NCBI RefSeq assembly: GCF_004765805.1
Contig: NZ_SBIU01000003.1
Location: 806,001-870,000, forward strand
From: Halorussus halobius
Lineage (GTDB): Archaea; Halobacteriota; Halobacteria; Halobacteriales; Haladaptataceae
Direction of reading: 5' to 3'
DNA length: 64,000 nt
Shown here: positions 16,308 to 24,911 of the stretch, one piece after another
Layout of the letters: each line of letters begins with the position of its first letter
Position numbering within the stretch: the stretch's first letter is position 1
The notes under the pieces: model-generated
What the model saw: only the letters and a program-made list of their open reading frames with translations
What the model was told of the DNA's origin: nothing
The model's database searches: none
Position numbers and translations under genes: made by a program

Positions 16308-18245
16308 CTACGGTCGTCGGTCCTCGACGGCCGCCGCGTCGCGTTCGGTCACCCGGACGCCCTTCGACGAGAGGTGTTGCATGCGCTGGCGGGCGAAGTC
16401 CTCCTCGGTGGTGCCCCGGGTGGCGAGGACGTACATCCGCGCGCTGCCGGTGGGTCGCATGGTCCGGCCCGCCCGCTGTGCGCCCTGTCGGCGGGAGCCG
16501 CCCAGCCCCGACGCCACGATAGCGAGTTCGGCGTCGGGCAGGTCGATGCCCTCGTCGCCGACGCGCGAGACCACCAGAAGGTCGCGCTGGCCCGACCGGA
16601 ACTCCTGTAGCAGGTGCTCGCGCCGGGCGTGGCGCATCTCGCCCGAGACGAACGGGGCGTTGAGCGCCTCGGCGAGTTCCTCGCCCTGGTCGAGGTACTC
16701 CACGAATATCAGGGCCTTCGCCCCCGGGTGCTCCGACAGGAGGTACCGAATCTCGCGCAGCTTGGCGGGGTTGCTCGCGGCGGCCTGGCGCTTCTCGTGG
16801 CCCACCGTGCTGGCGTACTCGCTCCGGGCGGCCTCGTCGTCCCACGGCACGTACCGTATCTGGACCGCCGGCTCCTGGACGTAGCCGGCCTCGAACAGCG
16901 CGTCCCAGTCGGTGCCGATGGGCGGGCCGACGAGGGTGAAGATGTCCTCCTCGCGGTCGTCCTCGCGGACCGGCGTCGCGCTGAGCCCCAACCGATGTTT
17001 GCTCTGGAGGTCGGCCGACCGCCGGAAGACGTTGCTGGGGATGTGCTGGCACTCGTCGTAGATAATCAGCCCCCACTCGCGGCTGTCGAACAGCTGTCGA
17101 TGGCGGTCCATCCCGGCGGTCTGGTAGGTCGCTATCGTGACCGGCCGGACCTCTTTGGTGCCGCCGTGGTACTCGCCGACCTGCTCGTCGGCGAGGTCGG
17201 TGTGGGCGAGCAGTTCGTCGTGCCACTGGCCGGCGAGTTCGCGGCTCGGCACGAGAATCAGGGTCTCGCCGCCGACCGCCTCGATGGCTCCCATGCCGGC
17301 CACTGTCTTGCCCGACCCCGGCGGGCCGACCAGCACGCCCGACTTCCGGTCGACGAACGCCGCGACCCACTCGCGCTGGTAGGGTCGCAGGTCGAGGTGA
17401 AGGGTCACGTCCAGGGGCTCGCCCGTCTCCAGTTCGCGGTCGTCCTGCACGGGGTAGCCCGCCTCGTAGAGGACGCGCTTGACCTCGGCGACCGCGTCCT
17501 CGGCGACCCAGCTCTCGCTGTCGGAGATGGGCGCGCGGAGCTGGTCGCCGTCGAGTTTCTGGCGGGCGACGTTGCCCATCAGGTCGTCGCTGGCGGCGTC
17601 GAGGACGACGTAGCCGTCCTCGTGGGTCCGGAGGGTGAACCGGTGGGCGCGTCTCCACTGGCTTTCGAGCCACTCTTCGAGGTGGGGTTCCCGTCGGGCC
17701 AGCACGTCCCGGACGGTGGCTACCAGCCCCTCGAAGTCGTCGAACGGCGCGGCCCACACGTCCTCCTGGCGGATTTCGTACCGGTAGCTGCCGGTCGGCG
17801 TGGTGTCGGTGAGGTGGGCGAACTGCGAGAGCTGTGCGCGGGTGAACTGGGTGGGCTGGTCGACGACCAGCTCGCGGCGCTCGGGGAACGCCACCACGCG
17901 CTCGCGGTCGGCCAGTTTCCCCCAGTCGGTCGGATACCACACCACGGGGTCGGTCGAGACGTCGAGGCGCTCGACGCCCTCGTTCGCCGAGAGCGCGTCG
18001 AGCGCCTCGTCGGTCTCGGCCTGCGAGCGGTCGAGCGTGCGCGCGACCTCCCCGGCGGTCACGACCGGGCGACCCAACTCCTCGACCGCGTCGTGGAACG
18101 ACTCCACGTCGACGGCGTCCGCCCCGTCGTCGGCCGACTCTCCTGACCCGCCCGGCGAGTCGTCGGCCGACTCGTCCGACGATGCCGGCCCGTCCCCGCC
18201 GGACGCCGGCGACCCGTTCGGCGACTCGTCCTCGGTATCGGTCAT
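16308..18245 (-). CDS. XPB/Rad25-like superfamily 2 helicase
   Basis: A 645-residue protein. The first 60 residues are acidic and low-complexity. An N-terminal regulatory region of about 210 residues follows, partly winged-helix-like (VTAGEVARTLDRSQAETDEAL). The helicase core starts near residue 285: LRPYQREWVAAF, Walker A GPPGSGKT (about 307-314), motif Ia LVPSRELAGQW, Walker B YDECQH (about 395-400), motif III LSATPVRED and motif VI QRAGRTMRPTG. This is the order and style of archaeal XPB, a DNA translocase linked to nucleotide excision repair or transcription. The DECQH box departs from the more usual DExH form. No Bax1 nuclease partner is adjacent. The TATA element is at 18282-18291. Confidence 0.85.
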   Translation of the reverse strand: MTDTEDESPNGSPASGGDGPASSDESADDSPGGSGESADDGADAVDVESFHDAVEELGRPVVTAGEVARTLDRSQAETDEALDALSANEGVERLDVSTDPVVWYPTDWGKLADRERVVAFPERRELVVDQPTQFTRAQLSQFAHLTDTTPTGSYRYEIRQEDVWAAPFDDFEGLVATVRDVLARREPHLEEWLESQWRRAHRFTLRTHEDGYVVLDAASDDLMGNVARQKLDGDQLRAPISDSESWVAEDAVAEVKRVLYEAGYPVQDDRELETGEPLDVTLHLDLRPYQREWVAAFVDRKSGVLVGPPGSGKTVAGMGAIEAVGGETLILVPSRELAGQWHDELLAHTDLADEQVGEYHGGTKEVRPVTIATYQTAGMDRHRQLFDSREWGLIIYDECQHIPSNVFRRSADLQSKHRLGLSATPVREDDREEDIFTLVGPPIGTDWDALFEAGYVQEPAVQIRYVPWDDEAARSEYASTVGHEKRQAAASNPAKLREIRYLLSEHPGAKALIFVEYLDQGEELAEALNAPFVSGEMRHARREHLLQEFRSGQRDLLVVSRVGDEGIDLPDAELAIVASGLGGSRRQGAQRAGRTMRPTGSARMYVLATRGTTEEDFARQRMQHLSSKGVRVTERDAAAVEDRRP

Positions 18246-18281
18246 CGACGCCGGGTAGGAGCGTCGGGACTAAACGCGTTG

Positions 18282-18291
18282 CGTTATAAAG
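18282..18291 (-). promoter_or_regulatory. TATA element of the XPB-like helicase gene
   Basis: Read on the minus strand the sequence is CTTTATAACG, centred about 40 bases before the ATG at 18245. This predicts a leader of roughly 14 bases. Confidence 0.5.
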
Positions 18292-18345
18292 AACCCCGCC
18301 CTCGCATTGAAAAAGCGGCCGGATTTTCCGGTATCTGGCCACAAG

Positions 18346-18356
18346 GCTTATTTATT
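18346..18356 (+). promoter_or_regulatory. TATA element upstream of the small zinc-finger gene
   Basis: The AT-rich box GCTTATTTATT stands out in GC-rich surroundings about 58 bases before ATG 18410, placing the transcript start near 18378. It faces away from the helicase promoter at 18282-18291, so the two genes are divergent. Confidence 0.45.
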
Positions 18357-18409
18357 CAGGCTGACAGCCGGAGTAACATTTGAGTGGTGGGGGTTTGACA
18401 GGGGCAGGT

Positions 18410-18553
18410 ATGGAAACGGAAATCGCGGCCATCGAACGCTGTGCGTACTGTCGGGAGTACGTTCCGATAACGGTACTGCCGGTCGGTGGGGCCGACGGAC
18501 CCATCTCGGGCGAGGTGGCGGTCTGCGAGGCGTGTCGGGGCGACGGCCAGTAG
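18410..18553 (+). CDS. Small zinc-finger protein, 47 residues
   Basis: A short gene with ATG at 18410 and TAG at 18551-18553. The protein METEIAAIERCAYCREYVP continues to two Cys pairs in all, C11-x2-C14 and C40-x2-C43 (VCEACRGDG). This is the layout of the very small one-zinc proteins abundant in haloarchaea. Third-position GC and an upstream TATA element support it as real. It has no predicted catalytic role; such proteins usually act through protein or nucleic-acid contacts. Confidence 0.7.
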   Translation: METEIAAIERCAYCREYVPITVLPVGGADGPISGEVAVCEACRGDGQ

Positions 18554-18679
18554 CGCGCGACGGACCCCTCCCGCGGGCGCGCAGAGAGCCGCGTTAGTCC
18601 CGACGTACCGACCCGCTCGGCGTTCGGGCCGGCCCGAGCGCCCGGAGGGTATAACTGTGCGTCCGTCGTGGCCGGGTGC

Positions 18680-19270
18680 ATGACGCGTCTCGCCCCTCGC
18701 ACGCTCGCGGTTCTGGCGGTCCTCGCGGTCGCCGTCCCGCTGTTCGCGCTCGGTTCCGCTCCGGGGCTGGCGCTCGCACCGCCCCTCGACGCGGACCGCG
18801 CGGCCCAGACCGCCGTCGACTCGTGTACGACCATCGACCGACCCGGAACCTACGTGCTCGCCGCCGACGTCGAGAACGGCGGCGGGACCCCGATTTCGGG
18901 GACCTGCATCGAGATCACCGCCGACGACGTGACCCTCGACGGCGACGGCCGGACCGTCGGCGGACGCGGCGTGAGCCACACCACGGCGGTCGGCGTGGTC
19001 GGCGCGGACAACGTGACGGTCCGGAACCTGTCGGCGTCGGACTGGCACGCCGGCGTGCGCGTGGCCAACGGCTCGGCGACGGTCCGGAACGTCACCGTCT
19101 CGGCCAACGCCTACGGCGTCCGGCTCGTCGACGCCTCCGGGAGTACCGTCGAGGACAGCACCGTCGCGGACAACCTCGTCGGCGTCCACGCGAGCGCGTC
19201 CGACGTGACGCTGGCGGACAACGACCTCTCGGGCAACGAGATATCGGTCGAGCGCGACGGGGGCGAGTGA
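18680..19270 (+). CDS. Secreted right-handed beta-helix (NosD/PbH1-like) protein
   Basis: A 196-residue protein. A signal peptide covers about residues 1-40 (RTLAVLAVLAVAVPLFAL). The rest consists of short repeating turns typical of a parallel beta-helix: ITADDVTLDGDGRTVGG, VVGADNVTVRNLS, VRVANGSATVRNVTV and GVRLVDASGSTVEDST. A single pair of Cys residues (DSCTTID and SGTCIEI) could form a disulfide. It is shorter than most NosD-like proteins, giving only about six coils. ATG 18680 is preferred to a GTG four codons upstream. A role in binding or cutting surface polysaccharide is inferred from the fold only. Confidence 0.7.
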   Translation: MTRLAPRTLAVLAVLAVAVPLFALGSAPGLALAPPLDADRAAQTAVDSCTTIDRPGTYVLAADVENGGGTPISGTCIEITADDVTLDGDGRTVGGRGVSHTTAVGVVGADNVTVRNLSASDWHAGVRVANGSATVRNVTVSANAYGVRLVDASGSTVEDSTVADNLVGVHASASDVTLADNDLSGNEISVERDGGE

Positions 19271-19609
19271 GGTGCTGTCGCGGGTGCGGACGCGGGGGGC
19301 AGTCGTGAGCCCGGTTGCGATGGCGGATGTGGACGCGGTCGCCGTGGCGGGCCGGTGCGGTTCTGATTGGCGCAAGCATCGCAGTCGTGGCTGTGGCGGG
19401 TGGTGCTGTCAGTAGTGCAAGCATCACAGCGGTCGCGGTTGCGCGTGTCGTCGCGTCAAACGGTCGTTCGCTTGCCGGGACCGGTGCAGGCTCGGCGGCG
19501 ATTCGGCCCTAGTCGCTGCCGCGTCCGACGGAGACCGCCCGGCACCGCAACCACACAGCGCCTCTCGGAGCGAGTGACCGGTTCGCCGCGCGTATCGGAC
19601 ACGACTCGG
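19271..19609. other. Gene-free stretch with degenerate GC-rich repeats
   Basis: There is no convincing gene here. The sequence contains loosely repeated units, for example gcaagcatcgcagtcgtgg and gcaagcatcacagcggtcgc about 50 bp apart (19372 and 19420), and recurring ggtgctgtcgcggg-like words. They resemble the 16-bp units of the intergenic elements at 5.3 and 57.7 kb but lack the GTAGCTAGC core. A plus-strand frame at 19315-19512 that looks like a membrane helix is better explained as translation of these repeats. Confidence 0.4.
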
Positions 19610-19948
19610 TCACTCGCCGCCGCTCGACCACGTCCGGGCGCGGGTCCGGTCGTCCGCGAGCGCGATGCGGGCGTCGACGCCGGCCGCGTCGACCTCGACG
19701 GCCACGCGCTCGATTTCGGTCTCGTACACCCGGTAGTGGTTGCCGTCGGCGTCGATGCGGGTGTGCTCGACGAGCAGCCCGCAGTCGACCAGGTCGGGCA
19801 GCCGGCGGTAGAGCGTCGAGTCGGGGATGGCGAACGCCTCGCGCATTCGTTCGACCGACGCGGGGCCCGAACTCGCGGCCGCCAGCACGGCGCAGGTGTA
19901 TCTGTCGAGCAGTTCGACGGCGTCGACCACGGTTCCATCTTCGCTCAC
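19610..19948 (-). CDS. Winged-helix transcriptional regulator
   Basis: A 112-residue protein with one winged helix-turn-helix domain. TCAVLAAASSGPASVERMREAF is helices 1 and 2, IPDSTLYRRLPDLVDCGLL is the recognition helix and wing, and HYRVYETEIERVAVEVDAAG is the C-terminal strand and dimer helix. It resembles the haloarchaeal ArsR/PadR-like single-domain regulators. The GTG at 19948 gives MSEDGTVVDAVELLDRY, a normal family N-terminus; the frame continues far upstream without similarity. It is divergent from the receiver-domain gene at 20049, and a perfect 10-bp dyad lies between them. Its ligand is unknown. Confidence 0.75.
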   Translation of the reverse strand: MSEDGTVVDAVELLDRYTCAVLAAASSGPASVERMREAFAIPDSTLYRRLPDLVDCGLLVEHTRIDADGNHYRVYETEIERVAVEVDAAGVDARIALADDRTRARTWSSGGE

Positions 19949-19985
19949 GACACACGATTTCGTCGTGTACACCAAATGACTGGTC

Positions 19986-20011
19986 GGGCGTTCCCGGGAG
20001 TGGGAACGCCC
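19986..20011. promoter_or_regulatory. Perfect 10-bp inverted repeat between divergent genes
   Basis: GGGCGTTCCC (19986-19995) pairs perfectly with GGGAACGCCC (20002-20011) across a six-base spacer. It lies 37 bases upstream of the regulator start (19948) and the same distance upstream of the receiver-gene start (20049). Such a site is a natural binding site for a dimeric winged-helix protein, probably the one encoded at 19610-19948. Confidence 0.55.
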
Positions 20012-20048
20012 ACCCGTTCTTTTCACGGAGCCGCGAGTCCGCGCGAAC

Positions 20049-20405
20049 GTGTCATCTAGCAGTCGTGAGTTCGCGGTGATGGTCGTCGAACCCGACGACG
20101 CGGTTCGGACGCTGTTCGTCGAGTGGTGTGCGGAGTACGGGCGAGCGGTGGGCGCGACCACCGTCGAGGAGGCGCTGTCGACCCCCGGCACGTTCGACGC
20201 GGTGTTCACCGAACGACGCCTTCCGGACGGGACGAGTCGGACGTTGGGGCGGCGACTCAGGGAGCGAAACCGCGAATGCTACGTCGCGCTCGTCACCAGC
20301 ACGCGACCGCGACGCGACGCCCCTGACCTGCCGCTCGACGACTACCTCCGCAAGCCGGTGTCCAAGCGCGACATCCGACTCGCGCTCGAACGCGCGGTCG
20401 AGTAG
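20049..20405 (+). CDS. Stand-alone receiver-like domain with Asp replaced by Glu
   Basis: A 118-residue protein with the layout of a two-component receiver domain. It has an N-terminal strand with acidic residues ([10 protein letters not shown]), a phospho-acceptor strand [11 protein letters not shown], a conserved Thr strand (YVALVTST) and the conserved Lys loop DYLRKPVSK. Glu55 stands where the phosphorylated Asp normally lies (compare LLDRMMPG in haloarchaeal HalX regulators). Without the Asp it cannot be phosphorylated in the usual way; Glu could mimic the active state. No output or HalX domain follows. The start is GTG 20049. The trpC promoter begins about 65 bp downstream of the stop. 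Confidence 0.7.
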   Translation: MSSSSREFAVMVVEPDDAVRTLFVEWCAEYGRAVGATTVEEALSTPGTFDAVFTERRLPDGTSRTLGRRLRERNRECYVALVTSTRPRRDAPDLPLDDYLRKPVSKRDIRLALERAVE

Positions 20406-20470
20406 CGCCCCAGTTTCCGCTCGACCTCGGCGGGCCGTGCGGCGTCGACTCCCGGGACGCCGCTGGCGCA

Positions 20471-20481
20471 AGCCTTATGTA
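20471..20481 (+). promoter_or_regulatory. TATA element of the trpCBA operon
   Basis: AGCCTTATGTA lies about 27 bases upstream of the ATG at 20504, so the transcript probably starts at or next to the start codon (leaderless). The neighbouring words TGTACA and TGCACA frame the start region and could be part of a regulatory site. Confidence 0.5.
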
Positions 20482-20503
20482 CAATTCCGTCCGTCAATGC
20501 ACA

Positions 20504-21322
20504 ATGATGGACGACACGAAGCTCGCGCCCGCCGTCGCCTCCATCCTGCGGGCCGCCGAGGCCCGAGGCGACCCGGCGGGCGGTCCCGTCTCGGTCGACC
20601 CCCGCTCGCTCCCCCGAGCGCTGGCCGACGCGGAAGCCGACGGGCGCACCCCGATTATCGCCGAGGTGAAGCCGACCAGTCCGACGACCGAGGGGACCCG
20701 GGAGGCCGACCCGGTCGAGTTGGCCCGCCGGATGGTCGCGGGCGGCGCGGCCGCGCTGTCGGTGCTGACCGAACCCGACCACTTCGAGGGGTCGCCCGAG
20801 AACCTCCGGCGGGTCCGCGAGGCCGTGGACGTGCCGGTCCTTCGCAAGGATTTTCTCGTCCGCGAGGCCCAACTCGACACCGTGGCGGCCGACGCGGTCC
20901 TGCTCATCGCCCGGTTCGTCGGCGAGGACCTCCCGGACCTCGTCGCGGCCGCGCGCGACCGGGGCTTCCAGCCGCTCGTCGAGGTCCACGACCGCGCGGA
21001 ACTCCGGGCGGCCGTCGAGGCCGGCGCGGAGCTGATCGGCGTGAACAACCGCGACTTGGCGCGACTGGAGGTCGACCTCGGAACCTTCGAGAGAGTGGGC
21101 CGTGAAGCGCGGCGACTCGCTCGCCGCGAACAGTCGAGCGGTGACGCCGCGAGACCAGCGCCCGACGACGTGACCCTCGTCGCCGAGAGCGGCATCTCGA
21201 CGCCCGAGGACGCGCGCCGGATGCGAGCGGCGGGAGCCGACGGCCTGTTGGTCGGGAGCGCGATAATGGACGGCGACGTCACGGAGAACGCGCGGCGACT
21301 GACGCGAGCGGAGCGAACGTGA
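20504..21322 (+). CDS. trpC: Indole-3-glycerol phosphate synthase
   Basis: A 272-residue TIM-barrel enzyme that closes the indole ring to give indole-3-glycerol phosphate in tryptophan synthesis. Signature segments are [11 protein letters not shown] (catalytic Lys), [14 protein letters not shown] (second Lys), PLVEVHD (Glu), LIGVNNRDL and LVAESGIST with the phosphate-binding GLLVGSAIM. It is a single-function enzyme, not fused to trpF. The start is one of two adjacent ATGs (20504 or 20507), placed by the TATA element at 20471. It is the first gene of trpC-trpB-trpA, the same order as in Haloferax. Confidence 0.95.
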   Translation: MMDDTKLAPAVASILRAAEARGDPAGGPVSVDPRSLPRALADAEADGRTPIIAEVKPTSPTTEGTREADPVELARRMVAGGAAALSVLTEPDHFEGSPENLRRVREAVDVPVLRKDFLVREAQLDTVAADAVLLIARFVGEDLPDLVAAARDRGFQPLVEVHDRAELRAAVEAGAELIGVNNRDLARLEVDLGTFERVGREARRLARREQSSGDAARPAPDDVTLVAESGISTPEDARRMRAAGADGLLVGSAIMDGDVTENARRLTRAERT

Positions 21323-21355
21323 GGAGAGTACCACTATGACGGAGACGACACGACC

Positions 21356-22600
21356 ATGAGCAGCGAAACGGAGTCCAAGTTCGGCGACTACGGCGGCCAG
21401 TACGTCCCCGAGGCGCTGATGCCCGCCATCGAGGAGTTGACCGACGCCTACGAGCGCTACGTCCTCGACAACGAGGACGGCTTTATGGACGAGTTCAGGC
21501 GACGTCTGCGGGAGTTCGGTGGCCGGCCCACGCCGCTCCAGCGGGCCGACCGGCTGAGCGAGCGGTACGACCGCGAGGTGTATCTCAAGCGCGAGGACCT
21601 GCTCCACGGCGGCGCACACAAGCTCAACAACGCCTTGGGGCAAGTCCTGCTGGCCAAATACATGGGCAAAGACCGCATCGTCGCCGAGACGGGCGCGGGC
21701 CAGCACGGCACCGCGACCGCGATGGCGGCGGCCCACCTCGGGATGCCCTGCGAGATATACATGGGCCGGACCGACATCAATCGGCAGCGCCCCAACGTGT
21801 TCCGGATGCGGCTCCACGACGCCGCAGTCAACCCGGTCGACGCCGGGTCGGGGACGCTCAAGGAGGCCATCAACGAGACGATGCGCGACTGGGCCACCAA
21901 CGTCGAGGACACCCACTACGTCATCGGCTCGGTCGTCGGCCCGCATCCGTTCCCCCGGATGGTCCGGGACTTCCAGTCGGTCATCTCCGAGGAGGCCCGC
22001 GAACAGGTTCGCGAGCGGGCGGGGCGACTCCCCGACAGCGTGGTGGCCTGCGCGGGCGGCGGGTCGAACACGATGGGCGCGTTCCACGAGTTCGTTCCTG
22101 ACGGGGACGTGGACCTCGTCGCCGTCGAGGCCGGCGGGTCGTCGCTCGCCATCGACGAGGAGAACGACCTCGCGCCCCACTCGGCGTCCCTCTCGGCCGG
22201 CGAGGAGGGCGTCCTCCACGGCGCGCGCACCAAACTGCTCCAGAACCGGGACGGCCAGATTCTCGAATCCCACAGCGTGAGCGCGGGGCTGGACTACTCG
22301 GGCGTCGGCCCGGAACTCGCCCACCTCGCCGACGAGGGGCGAGTGACGCCGGTCAACGTCGGCGACGACGCGGCGCTCGAAGCCTTCCACCGGCTGTCGA
22401 CGCTGGAGGGCATCATCCCGGCGCTCGAATCGAGCCACGCGCTCGCGTATCTGGAGGAGAACCCCGAGCGACTGGGCGACCTCGTGGTCGTCAACGTCTC
22501 CGGACGGGGCGACAAGGACCTCGACACCGTCATCGAGGAGAGCGAGCAGCGCGGGCTGGCCGAAGCCCCGTCGATGGAGGTGTTCGGGGATGGCGAGTGA
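21356..22600 (+). CDS. trpB: Tryptophan synthase beta chain
   Basis: A 414-residue PLP enzyme that joins indole and serine to give tryptophan. It is the TrpB1 type that pairs with Trp[19 protein letters not shown] is the family N-terminus. [13 protein letters not shown] contains the PLP lysine (K89), [12 protein letters not shown] carries the catalytic Glu, and [12 protein letters not shown] binds the cofactor phosphate. The gene lies 33 bp after trpC and its end overlaps trpA by 11 bp, which fits coupled translation of the two subunits. Confidence 0.96.
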   Translation: MSSETESKFGDYGGQYVPEALMPAIEELTDAYERYVLDNEDGFMDEFRRRLREFGGRPTPLQRADRLSERYDREVYLKREDLLHGGAHKLNNALGQVLLAKYMGKDRIVAETGAGQHGTATAMAAAHLGMPCEIYMGRTDINRQRPNVFRMRLHDAAVNPVDAGSGTLKEAINETMRDWATNVEDTHYVIGSVVGPHPFPRMVRDFQSVISEEAREQVRERAGRLPDSVVACAGGGSNTMGAFHEFVPDGDVDLVAVEAGGSSLAIDEENDLAPHSASLSAGEEGVLHGARTKLLQNRDGQILESHSVSAGLDYSGVGPELAHLADEGRVTPVNVGDDAALEAFHRLSTLEGIIPALESSHALAYLEENPERLGDLVVVNVSGRGDKDLDTVIEESEQRGLAEAPSMEVFGDGE

Positions 22601-23405
22601 GATTCGGGACGCCTTCGCCGACGAGCCCGCGCTGGTCGCCTACGTCGCGGCCGGCGACCCGGACGCGGACGCGACGAAAGAACACGTCCGGGCGCTCGTC
22701 CGGGGCGGCGCGGACGTGGTGGAGCTGGGGCTCCCCTTCTCGGAACCCATCGCCGAGGGGCCGACCATCCAGGCGGCGATTCGCCGGGCGCTCGACGCGG
22801 GGATGACCCCCGAGCGCTACCTCGACCTCGTCCGGGAGTTGGACGTGGACGTGCCGCTGGTCTGCATGACGTACTTCAACCTCATCTATCAGTACGGCGG
22901 CGAGCGAGGCGTGGAGCCGTTCGTCGAGGCGGCGGCCGACGCGGGCCTCTCGGGACTCATCGTGCCCGACCTCCCGGTCGACGAGAGCGACCCGCTCAAG
23001 CGCGCCTGCGACGCCCACGGCCTCGACCTGATATTCATGGTCGCGCCCACGACCACCGACGACCGCCTCGACCGGATGCTCGACCGGGCGACCGGCTTCG
23101 TCTACGTGCAGGGTCGGCTCGGAACGACCGGGGCGCGCTCGGACGTGAGCAGCCAGACCCACGGCAGCCTCGACCGACTCGACGGGACCGACCTCCCCAA
23201 GGCGGTCGGGTTCGGCATCAGCGAGCGCGACCACGCCCGGGAAATCGTCGCGGGCGGCGCGGACGGCATCATCGTGGGGAGCGCGTTCGTGGACATAATC
23301 GCCGAGCAGGAGAACGCCGTCGACCGCCTCGAAGCGCTGGCCCGCGAACTCAAGGCGGGCGCGCTCGACGGGGCGTCGGAAGTGCCGGAACCGGAAGGCA
23401 AATAA
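22590..23405 (+). CDS. trpA: Tryptophan synthase alpha chain
   Basis: A 271-residue TIM barrel that cleaves indole-3-glycerol phosphate and passes indole to TrpB. Glu45 in [10 protein letters not shown] corresponds to catalytic Glu49 of the E. coli enzyme. The second catalytic acid, Asp60 in E. coli, is Glu56 here (PIAEGPTIQ). Phosphate-binding loops are GTTGAR and GIIVGSAFV. The start overlaps the end of trpB. The Asp-to-Glu change keeps the charge and, from memory, is shared by other haloarchaeal TrpA proteins, so it need not mean loss of activity. Confidence 0.95.
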   Translation: MASEIRDAFADEPALVAYVAAGDPDADATKEHVRALVRGGADVVELGLPFSEPIAEGPTIQAAIRRALDAGMTPERYLDLVRELDVDVPLVCMTYFNLIYQYGGERGVEPFVEAAADAGLSGLIVPDLPVDESDPLKRACDAHGLDLIFMVAPTTTDDRLDRMLDRATGFVYVQGRLGTTGARSDVSSQTHGSLDRLDGTDLPKAVGFGISERDHAREIVAGGADGIIVGSAFVDIIAEQENAVDRLEALARELKAGALDGASEVPEPEGK

Positions 23406-23430
23406 CCGTCGTTTGCTACAGATTCACACA

Positions 23431-24225
23431 ATGAACGCGGGTACTGCGGCGCGGCTCGAACGCATCGGCACAGGCGACAAATACGTAATCGTCCCGATGG
23501 ACCACGGCATCACCCTCGGTGCGGTGACGGGACTGGTGGACATCGAATCGACGGTCGACGCGGTGACGCGGGGCGGGGCGGACGCGGTCCTGACCCAGAA
23601 GGGCGTCGCGCCCCGGGTCCACCCGAACAAGAACGGCGCGGGCTACGTGGTCCACCTCAACGCCTCGACCTCCATCGGCCCGGACAGCAACGACAAGCGA
23701 CTCACGGGCACGGTCACGGAGGCGGTCCGGGCGGGCGCGGACGCGGTCTCGTTCCACATCAACGTCGGCAGCGAGTACGAGCGCGAGCAACTCGCGGAAC
23801 TCGCCGAGGTGACCGACGACGCCGCCGAGTACGGCATGCCGGTGCTGGCGATGGCCTACGCGCGCGGTCCGGGCGTGGACGAACACGACGCCGAGAATCT
23901 GGGCCACGCGGTCCGGCTCGCCGAGGAGGTCGGCGCGGACGTGGTCAAGACGGCCTACAGCGGCGAAGCCGACAGCTTCGAGCGCGTGGTCGAGTCGACC
24001 CGCCTGCCGGTGGTCATCGCTGGCGGCGAGCCGGAGGGCGACCGCGCGACCCTCGACGCGGTCCGTGGCGCGATGGACGCGGGCGCGGCGGGCGTCTCGA
24101 TTGGCCGGTCGGTGTTCCAGCACGACGACCCCGAGGCCATCACGCGAGCGGTCTCGGCGGTGGTCCACGACGGCAGCGCGGCCGACGAGGCACTGCGCGA
24201 GGCGGGGCTGGCGGTCGAGGCCTGA
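23431..24225 (+). CDS. 2-amino-3,7-dideoxy-D-threo-hept-6-ulosonate (ADH) synthase
   Basis: A 264-residue class I aldolase of the DhnA/FbaB family. In most archaea this enzyme makes the first precursor of 3-dehydroquinate (the aroA' route), replacing DAHP synthase. Markers are VIVPMDHGITLGAV, GGADAVLTQKG, AVSFHINVGSEYE, the Schiff-base strand DVVKTAYSG and the phosphate loop GGEPEGD with GVSIGRSVF. ATG 23431 gives the usual N-terminus. Position directly after trpA, on the same strand and 25 bp away, links the start of the aromatic pathway to its tryptophan branch. AAATAACC about 27 bases before the start may be an extra internal promoter. Confidence 0.88.
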   Translation: MNAGTAARLERIGTGDKYVIVPMDHGITLGAVTGLVDIESTVDAVTRGGADAVLTQKGVAPRVHPNKNGAGYVVHLNASTSIGPDSNDKRLTGTVTEAVRAGADAVSFHINVGSEYEREQLAELAEVTDDAAEYGMPVLAMAYARGPGVDEHDAENLGHAVRLAEEVGADVVKTAYSGEADSFERVVESTRLPVVIAGGEPEGDRATLDAVRGAMDAGAAGVSIGRSVFQHDDPEAITRAVSAVVHDGSAADEALREAGLAVEA

Positions 24226-24524
24226 CTTCTCGGCGATTCGGTTCGGACTTCCGGCGAGCTATCCTGGCTTCCCACGTCGGCGCGCGCTGGGGCGGCGCGG
24301 TCGCGGTTTGCCGAGGCGCAAGCGGTAGCTAGCGTTCTCCGTCTCTCAGATGCGGTCCGCTACGGGAGCGGCAGTAGTAGATAGCAACTCCTACGTTTCT
24401 GGCGGTAGAAGCGTGCGTACGATTCCTTCCGGAAAGACGACCTCCGAGTGTGTACTCGTGGCGGCCGCTCGGAGACACAAGACTTTCACTCCACATCCGC
24501 CGAGGTGGAACACTGAGATTTACC
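24226..24524. other. Gene-free stretch carrying repeat copy D
   Basis: No gene is seen. The block contains cccacgtcggcgcgcgctgg (24271-24290), a word that also occurs near 57662 and, shortened, near 42593. It is followed by element copy D at 24297-24334 and the related word gcggcagtagtagatagc a little further on. The rest is the upstream region of the lipoprotein gene. Confidence 0.5.
24297..24334. repeat. Intergenic element arm, copy D
   Basis: A 38-base copy starting gcggtcgcggtttgcc and ending gcggtagctagcg. It matches copy E (24960-24997) at 35 of 38 positions in the same orientation. The two lie on either side of the lipoprotein gene. Confidence 0.7.
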
Positions 24525-24911
24525 ATGAGTGTCGGTGTCCCGACCAGCATCAGGAGCATCCTGCTAGCTTCCCTACTCCTCTCGACGGCCGGCTGTACCG
24601 CGATTAGCAACCCCGACGACGCCGCGCCCGGCGACTCGTCGACGACGCCGGAATGCGAACTGACACACGAACTGGTGGAGCCGTCGGACGGGTCCGTCGA
24701 TGCGACCGAGACGTACGCGTACGAGAACCTGAGTAGCGACGCACGGCACGCGTTCGACGAGGTTCTCGCCGACGGTAGCTACTCGACCACCAACCGGAGC
24801 CTGCAGTCCTCCGAGTTCCGGTACTGGGACACGACGACGAGCTACAACGTCACGTACCGGAACGAGACGTACAAGCTACTGACGTACTCGGGGTCGGGTT
24901 GCGAGCGATAG
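24525..24911 (+). CDS. Small putative lipoprotein
   Basis: A 128-residue exported protein. Its signal SIRSILLASLLLSTAGC ends in a lipobox-like sequence with the acceptor Cys at about residue 24, so it is probably lipid-anchored outside the membrane. The mature part has YENLSSDARHAFDEVLADGSY and later FRYWDTTTSYNVTYRNETYKLL, a pattern seen in small haloarchaeal proteins with no assigned function (DUF7979-like, from memory). Four NxS/T sequons are present. GC content is lower than in neighbouring genes and repeat copies D and E flank it, which suggests accessory DNA. ATG 24525 is the start just before the signal peptide. Confidence 0.65.
   Translation: MSVGVPTSIRSILLASLLLSTAGCTAISNPDDAAPGDSSTTPECELTHELVEPSDGSVDATETYAYENLSSDARHAFDEVLADGSYSTTNRSLQSSEFRYWDTTTSYNVTYRNETYKLLTYSGSGCER

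Noticed and set aside
19315-19512. Small membrane protein on the plus strand
   Set aside because: The hydrophobic translation arises from GC-rich imperfect repeats; there is no promoter, and the composition is unlike neighbouring genes.
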